In this document: positions 31,745 through 36,050 of the stretch, one piece after another
Numbering within the stretch: position 1 is the first letter of the stretch
Layout: each line of letters starts with the position of its first letter
Origin: an uncultured Bacilli bacterium
Lineage (GTDB): Bacteria > Bacillota_I > Bacilli_A > RF39 > UBA660
Direction of reading: 5' to 3'
DNA length: 36,050 nucleotides
Assembly: GCA_944371685.1 (NCBI GenBank)
Contig: CALVXV010000002.1
Coordinates: 1 to 36,050 of the forward strand
The notes under the pieces: generated by a model
Seen by the model: the letters and a program-made list of their open reading frames with translations, nothing else
Database searches by the model: none
What the model was told of the DNA's origin: nothing
Program-made: the position numbers and the translations under genes

Positions 31745-33148
31745 ATGAAAAAGAAGTATGTTATTGGTATTATCATAATCATTATCTTGTTAATTAGTAG
31801 TGCTACTTTATTCTTTTGGCCACCATCATTCAAACTAAAAGGAAATAATATTACTCTAAAATATGGTCAAGATTATAAAGAACCAGGCTATACTGTAACC
31901 AAATTTGGAAAAGACTATTCAAAAAAAGTAAAAATTAAAGATAAAATCAATCCCAAAAAATTAGGCACTTATGAAATAATCTATGAATTAAAATTACATG
32001 GTATAACTTATAAACAAATAAGAAAAGTCACCATTACCGATAAAGAAAAACCAAAAATAACTTTAAATGGAAACCAAAATATCACCATCTGCCCAAATGC
32101 CAATTATACTGAAGATGGTTACACAGCCATAGATAACTATGATGGTGATATTACCGATAAAGTGCAAGTAAAAAATGAAAATAATAAAGTCACATATCAA
32201 GTAACAGATTCATCTGGTAATACCGCTAAAATAACAAGAACAATAACCAAAGAAGATAAAACTAAGCCATCCATAACATTAAAAGGCAATCAAAATCAAA
32301 CAATTTATCTAGGTACATCTTGGCAAGAACCTGGTTATACTGCCAGCGATAACTGTGAAGGCGATATTACAAATAAAGTTGTTGTAACCGGCTCTGTTAA
32401 TATTAAAAAAACCGGCAGTTATAAAATAACTTATACCGTCAAAGACAATATAGGCAATTCTTTTGAAACATATAGAATCATTAAAGTCATAAATAAACCC
32501 GTTACAAATAATACAAATACTAATGCTAAAGGTGTCATTTACTTAACCTTTGATGATGGACCAAACGAAGGAACCACTAATGTCATCCTAGATATATTAA
32601 AAAAAGAAAACGTCAAAGCTACTTTCTTCGTTACCAATAAAGGCCCAGACTATCTAATCAAAAGAGAGTATGATGAAGGCCACACCGTTGCTCTGCACAC
32701 CGCTTCACATGATTATGCCACAGTTTATAAATCAGTAGATAGTTACTATAATGATTTAACCCAAGTTCAAAATAGAGTCAAAAGAATTACTAAAACTGAA
32801 TCTAAAATAATTAGATTCCCAGGAGGTTCCTCAAATACTGTCTCCAAAAAATATTCAAAAGGCATCATGACTACTTTAACCAAAGATGTTTTAAGTAAAG
32901 GTTACCATTATTTTGATTGGAATATTGACTCTGATGATGCCGGAAGTGCTAAAAGCTCATCCGCCGTTTATAATAACGTCGTTAGAAACCTAAGCAAAAA
33001 TAAAGCTAATATAGTTTTAATGCACGATATTAAAACGCCAACCAAAGATGCCTTAACAAGCATCATCAAATTTGGTAAAAATAATGGCTATACCTTCGCT
33101 AAAATAACCATGGATACACCAATGGTCACTCATAAAGTAAATAATTAA
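31745..33148 (+). CDS. Membrane-anchored polysaccharide deacetylase with three Ig-like repeats (PgdA-like)
   Basis: 467 residues: one N-terminal helix (5-24), three Ig-like units (about 28-98, 101-168 and 173-249; the latter two have the DUF5011 pattern GYTAIDNYDGDITDKV and GYTASDNCEGDITNKV), a short Asn/Thr linker, and a NodB deacetylase domain (262-455). Catalytic motifs are intact: TFDDGP (268-273), HTASH (318-322) as metal ligands, RFPGGSSN (357-364), DWNIDSDD (391-398) and LMHD (425-428). It probably removes acetyl groups from peptidoglycan GlcNAc outside the cell, giving lysozyme resistance. The Ig repeats act as a spacer or wall-binding stalk. AGGAGAT precedes the start. Confidence 0.92.
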   Translation: MKKKYVIGIIIIIILLISSATLFFWPPSFKLKGNNITLKYGQDYKEPGYTVTKFGKDYSKKVKIKDKINPKKLGTYEIIYELKLHGITYKQIRKVTITDKEKPKITLNGNQNITICPNANYTEDGYTAIDNYDGDITDKVQVKNENNKVTYQVTDSSGNTAKITRTITKEDKTKPSITLKGNQNQTIYLGTSWQEPGYTASDNCEGDITNKVVVTGSVNIKKTGSYKITYTVKDNIGNSFETYRIIKVINKPVTNNTNTNAKGVIYLTFDDGPNEGTTNVILDILKKENVKATFFVTNKGPDYLIKREYDEGHTVALHTASHDYATVYKSVDSYYNDLTQVQNRVKRITKTESKIIRFPGGSSNTVSKKYSKGIMTTLTKDVLSKGYHYFDWNIDSDDAGSAKSSSAVYNNVVRNLSKNKANIVLMHDIKTPTKDALTSIIKFGKNNGYTFAKITMDTPMVTHKVNN

Positions 33149-33162
33149 TTGGAGATGAAAAC

Positions 33163-33795
33163 ATGATAAAAAAAACTATAATTATCAGTCTATTAATTAT
33201 CATAATAACTACATTAGCTTTTTCTTATTACTATGACCAAACCCTTCTAACTCGTTTAGAAGCAAAATATAATAATACTCAAAACTATAATGATTTAATT
33301 CATTTATGTAACAATCTTTATGAAACTAATGACTATAATAAACAAATCAAATATTGTAGTAAAATGTTAAATAATAAAGACCAATTCTTAAAAGCCAAAA
33401 AAGAAAGTGAAGATGCTGAAAAAGAATATTCTATATATACATTTTGGTACCTAAAAGCTTTACTTAATAATAAAAACTATGATAAATATAAAACCGAATT
33501 CGATCATTATTTTTATAAGTTAAATAGTTTAACTATGCTAGAAAAATTATATAATAACTATATTAAAAATGACACATTCAATCACCAAGCACTAACTATA
33601 ATTTTAGAAAGTGCCAATGACAATGTCAATAAAATAAACAATTTAACTTCCCCTTCAAAAGAGGATATAAATAGATATAAAGTATTGCAAACTATTAGAT
33701 ATAATATATACACTAAAACAAATAATAAAAATAAAGCCAGCAAAGTCTTAAAAGAAAAAGAAGATTATTTAAACAAAGTCAAACAAAATAATTAA
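33163..33795 (+). CDS. Membrane-anchored helical protein of unknown function
   Basis: 210 residues. An N-terminal hydrophobic helix (5-22) preceded by two lysines anchors an otherwise helical, Asn/Lys/Tyr-rich domain. Repeating segments such as YNDLIHLCNNLYETNDYNKQI suggest TPR-like helical pairs, but this is weak. It has no lipobox. GGAGATG precedes the start, and the gap of 14 bases after the deacetylase suggests a shared transcript; its role may therefore relate to the wall. It ends inside a strong terminator. Confidence 0.65.
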   Translation: MIKKTIIISLLIIIITTLAFSYYYDQTLLTRLEAKYNNTQNYNDLIHLCNNLYETNDYNKQIKYCSKMLNNKDQFLKAKKESEDAEKEYSIYTFWYLKALLNNKNYDKYKTEFDHYFYKLNSLTMLEKLYNNYIKNDTFNHQALTIILESANDNVNKINNLTSPSKEDINRYKVLQTIRYNIYTKTNNKNKASKVLKEKEDYLNKVKQNN

Positions 33796-33822
33796 AGAAA
33801 TGTCCAAAAAACATTTCTTTTT
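33794..33822 (+). terminator. Terminator after the anchored helical protein
   Basis: AAAGAAATGT (33794-33803) pairs perfectly with ACATTTCTTT (33811-33820), 7-nt loop, then Ts. Confidence 0.9.
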
Positions 33823-33831
33823 AAATTTTAT

Positions 33832-33860
33832 TTGCATTTAAAAAATCAATATGTTAATAT
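33832..33860 (+). promoter_or_regulatory. Promoter of the TIR gene
   Basis: TTGCAT (33832-33837), 17-bp spacer, TAATAT (33855-33860) with TG at 33852-33853 as extended -10. Confidence 0.6.
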
Positions 33861-33902
33861 TATATTAGAAAAACTAAGAAAAATAATAGGAGTGTGTTTT
33901 AA

Positions 33903-35762
33903 ATGACTTTTAAATGTAAGATGTGTGGTGGCGATATCGAGCCAATTAAAGGTACTAATACCGGTAAATGTCTATACTGTAAAAGTACAATGACCTTGCC
34001 AAATTCTGATAATGAAAAAATAATCAATCTTTATAATAGAGCAAACGAACTAAGACAATCTAATGAATTTGATAAAGCGCAAGGCCTGTATGAATCCATA
34101 CTAAATCTTGACAACACCCAGTTAGAAGCGCAGTGGGGTATCTTGCTTTGCAAATATGGCGTCGAATATGTCGATGACCCTAAAACAAATAAAAAGATTC
34201 CTACTTGTCATAAAGCTAATAAAGAATCAATTCTAACCACTCAAGAATATAAACATATCATAAAAAATGCTTATGGTAAAACATTAGAACTCTATGAAAA
34301 AGAGGCCAAAGAAATTAATAGAATTCAAAAAGAAATATTAGAAATATCCGAAAAAGAAAGCCCATACGATATATTTATTTGTTATAAAGAAACCGATGAA
34401 AAAAATGGTGGGCGAACCAAAGACTCCGTAATAGCCCAAGAAATATATAACGAATTAACTAAATTAAACTATAAAGTATTCTTTTCTAGAATTACTTTAG
34501 AAGATAAAATAGGTTCAGAATATGAACCATATATCTACTCAGCACTAAAAACCTCAAAAGTAATGCTGGTAATTGGAACATCTCAAAAAAACATGAACTC
34601 AGTTTGGGTTAAAAATGAGTGGAGCCGTTATTTAGACATCATGAAAAAAGAAAAAAATAAAACCTTAATTCCTTGTTTTTATGGCATGACAGCAGCTGAC
34701 TTACCTGATGAATTTATTCTTCTTCAAGGGCAAGATCTAAATAAAATAGGTGCTATTCAAGACTTAATAAGAGGCATCACCAAAATAATTAAAAAAACAC
34801 CAAGAAATGAAGAAATATCTGATGAATTATTAAATAAATTCAAAGAAATGTTAAAACAAGAAGAAGAACTAAAAAGAAAAGAGCAAGAGGAAGAAGAAAG
34901 AGGCGTAGAAGTTAAAATATACAAAGAGAAATGTCCAAAAAGTTATAGTATTATCACATTTTTGCTCTCTGCTATAGTAGCCACTTTCTATATTATATTA
35001 ATTAGTAATTCAGTTTTTGTTTCAAATAATCAAATTTTATATATAAAACTATTATCCTCTTGGCTTGTAATAATATTTGGCACGACATCTATACTATATT
35101 TTGTGGCTTATATATTAGGTTTTAGTAGTCGAAAAAAAAGAAGAATATCTAAATATCTATATATTATAAATCTATTTATATTCTTACTATTTTCAGTCTT
35201 TATATATAAAGAATATAACTTAACCTTTAACTCATCTATACTAGGTATTTACATTTTCACTATCATACTAATATTAATGAACTCTAAATGGCAATTAAAA
35301 GCAGAAACAATCCTTATAAAAAAACAGTACGCTGAAGAAATCAAGCAATTACAGAAAGAAGAAAAGAAAAATTTTGAAGAAAACCCACATACTAAAACTC
35401 CAATAATTGCTTACATACTTGCCCTAGTATTATCAATCACATTAATATTCACTGTATTAATGAAACCAAAAGTTATAGGCGTGCAAAACACAAATGAAAA
35501 CCAAATATTAGTAACAATAGATTATATAAATGTTAGAAAAAATCCAGATAGTAGTAGCCAAAAACAAGGCTATATCTTCTCAGAAAGTTATTATAATGTA
35601 CTAGATATAGTGTCATGTAAAAATATAGATAACTGTCCAGATAAAGATGGCCTTTGGTATAAAATAGAATATATACCAAATAAAATAGGTTATGTATATT
35701 CCGGAAATAAATCACAAAATGGAGAATATACATATACAAAATATATTCCAAAAAGAAAGTAG
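33903..35762 (+). CDS. Zinc ribbon-TIR-multi-transmembrane-SH3b protein
   Basis: 619 residues. A zinc ribbon (Cys5, Cys8, Cys23, Cys26) comes first, then a helical TPR-like region (about 38-150). The TIR domain is at about 154-295 (YDIFICYKETD, KVFFSRITLEDKIGSEYEPYI, VWVKNEWSRYLD). Glu208 aligns by eye with the catalytic Glu of NAD-cleaving TIR domains. A Glu-rich coiled coil (about 303-335) follows, then five predicted membrane helices (about 349-371, 381-404, 418-435, 445-459, 500-521), and finally an SH3b-like domain (about 535-600; INVRKNPDSSSQKQG, GLWYKI, GYV). Positive loops place TIR inside and SH3b outside. GGAG precedes the start. It may be an NADase receptor used in defence or envelope sensing. 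The N-terminal zinc ribbon-TIR unit is known from gut Bacillota; the membrane and SH3b parts are less usual. Confidence 0.85.
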   Translation: MTFKCKMCGGDIEPIKGTNTGKCLYCKSTMTLPNSDNEKIINLYNRANELRQSNEFDKAQGLYESILNLDNTQLEAQWGILLCKYGVEYVDDPKTNKKIPTCHKANKESILTTQEYKHIIKNAYGKTLELYEKEAKEINRIQKEILEISEKESPYDIFICYKETDEKNGGRTKDSVIAQEIYNELTKLNYKVFFSRITLEDKIGSEYEPYIYSALKTSKVMLVIGTSQKNMNSVWVKNEWSRYLDIMKKEKNKTLIPCFYGMTAADLPDEFILLQGQDLNKIGAIQDLIRGITKIIKKTPRNEEISDELLNKFKEMLKQEEELKRKEQEEEERGVEVKIYKEKCPKSYSIITFLLSAIVATFYIILISNSVFVSNNQILYIKLLSSWLVIIFGTTSILYFVAYILGFSSRKKRRISKYLYIINLFIFLLFSVFIYKEYNLTFNSSILGIYIFTIILILMNSKWQLKAETILIKKQYAEEIKQLQKEEKKNFEENPHTKTPIIAYILALVLSITLIFTVLMKPKVIGVQNTNENQILVTIDYINVRKNPDSSSQKQGYIFSESYYNVLDIVSCKNIDNCPDKDGLWYKIEYIPNKIGYVYSGNKSQNGEYTYTKYIPKRK

Positions 35763-35771
35763 AGGTAAATT

Positions 35772-36050
35772 ATGGCAATATTTGAAGTAATAAAAAAAGT
35801 TAAAGCTGATGATAATCTAGTATGGAAATATCCTAAAACAAATTTTAACACAATGTCACAGTTAATAGTCCATGAATCACAAGAAGCATTATTTTTCTCA
35901 AATGGTAAAGCTTTAGATTTATTTGGACCGGGTAAATATACCTTAACCACCAATAATATTCCACTTCTAAAAACATTTTTAAATATTCCAACCGGTTTTA
36001 GAAGTCCCTTTCAGTGTGAAGTATATTTTATCGATAAAACCGAAAAAAAT
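35772..36050 (+). CDS. SPFH-domain protein, YdjI/virion-core-like (partial)
   Basis: The first 93 residues are visible, running off the right edge. The start at ATG 35772 follows the TIR stop by nine bases with AGAGGTAAAT ahead. The sequence MAIFEVIKKVKADDNLVWKY, then QLIVHESQEALFF, LDLFGPGKYTL and FQCEVYFIDKTEK is typical of the SPFH (stomatin/prohibitin-like) proteins annotated YdjI or 'virion core protein, lumpy skin disease virus'. Such proteins form membrane-associated rings; several carry C-terminal zinc ribbons, which cannot be seen here. The tight spacing implies an operon with the TIR gene. Confidence 0.85.
   Translation, partial: MAIFEVIKKVKADDNLVWKYPKTNFNTMSQLIVHESQEALFFSNGKALDLFGPGKYTLTTNNIPLLKTFLNIPTGFRSPFQCEVYFIDKTEKN

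Noticed and set aside
1..36050. Mycoplasma-type code with TGA as Trp
   Set aside because: Trp codons are TGG, and the methyltransferase gene ends at TGA 12532-12534.
1..36050. CRISPR array, tRNA or rRNA genes, prophage
   Set aside because: No regularly spaced repeats, no cloverleaf or rRNA sequence and no phage structural genes were noticed on reading either strand.

Overview
The window looks like a chromosomal segment of a compact, AT-rich, Gram-positive-type bacterium of the Bacillota/Mycoplasmatota side, most like the uncultured gut Bacilli often labelled RF39 or Erysipelotrichia-like (an inference from gene content, not a measured placement). It uses the ordinary bacterial code: TGG encodes Trp and TGA is a true stop (the methyltransferase gene ends in TGA at 12532-12534). 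Shine-Dalgarno sites are strong, promoters are near consensus (TTGACA, 17 bp, TATAAT, often with an upstream TG), and almost everything is on the + strand. Presence of murC and a peptidoglycan deacetylase implies a cell wall.

Layout. 1-630: the tail of a Rpn/PD-(D/E)XK transposase-like gene, then about 400 bp without a clear gene, holding a possible small RNA. 635-6988: a Tad-type pilus operon (two TadE/F-like pseudopilins, TadZ-like ATPase, CpaF/TadA ATPase, TadB with an unusual N-terminal Ig-like domain, TadC) ending in murC. 7032-8513: tcdA and two unknown genes. 8592-19899: the classic transcription/translation block secE-nusG, rplK-rplA, rplJ-rplL, an RsmC-like methyltransferase, rpoB-rpoC, with separate promoters, two predicted L1-binding mRNA sites and an L10 leader. 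19908-25237: two small unknown genes, a short-armed smc, and a YkpA/YbiT-type ABC-F ATPase. 25205-26569: a small cassette bracketed by two nearly identical terminator palindromes, with an XRE regulator divergent from a surface-protein gene whose start is broken in a run of A residues. 26568-29523: a YqfQ-like gene divergent from a pilC-pilD pair. 29597-33795: gpmI, queH, a membrane-anchored polysaccharide deacetylase with Ig-like repeats, and an unknown anchored protein. 33903-36050: a large zinc ribbon-TIR-transmembrane-SH3b protein followed by the start of an SPFH (YdjI/virion-core-like) gene.

How it fits together. The central block is housekeeping. The accessory interest lies at the edges: an envelope-directed secretion/pilus apparatus (Tad genes; PilC-PilD could process or assemble its pilins), wall-modifying enzymes sharing Ig-like domains with the pilus platform, a possibly phase-variable surface protein, and a predicted transmembrane TIR receptor paired with an SPFH protein. 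That last pair is the best candidate here for an undescribed signalling or defence system.
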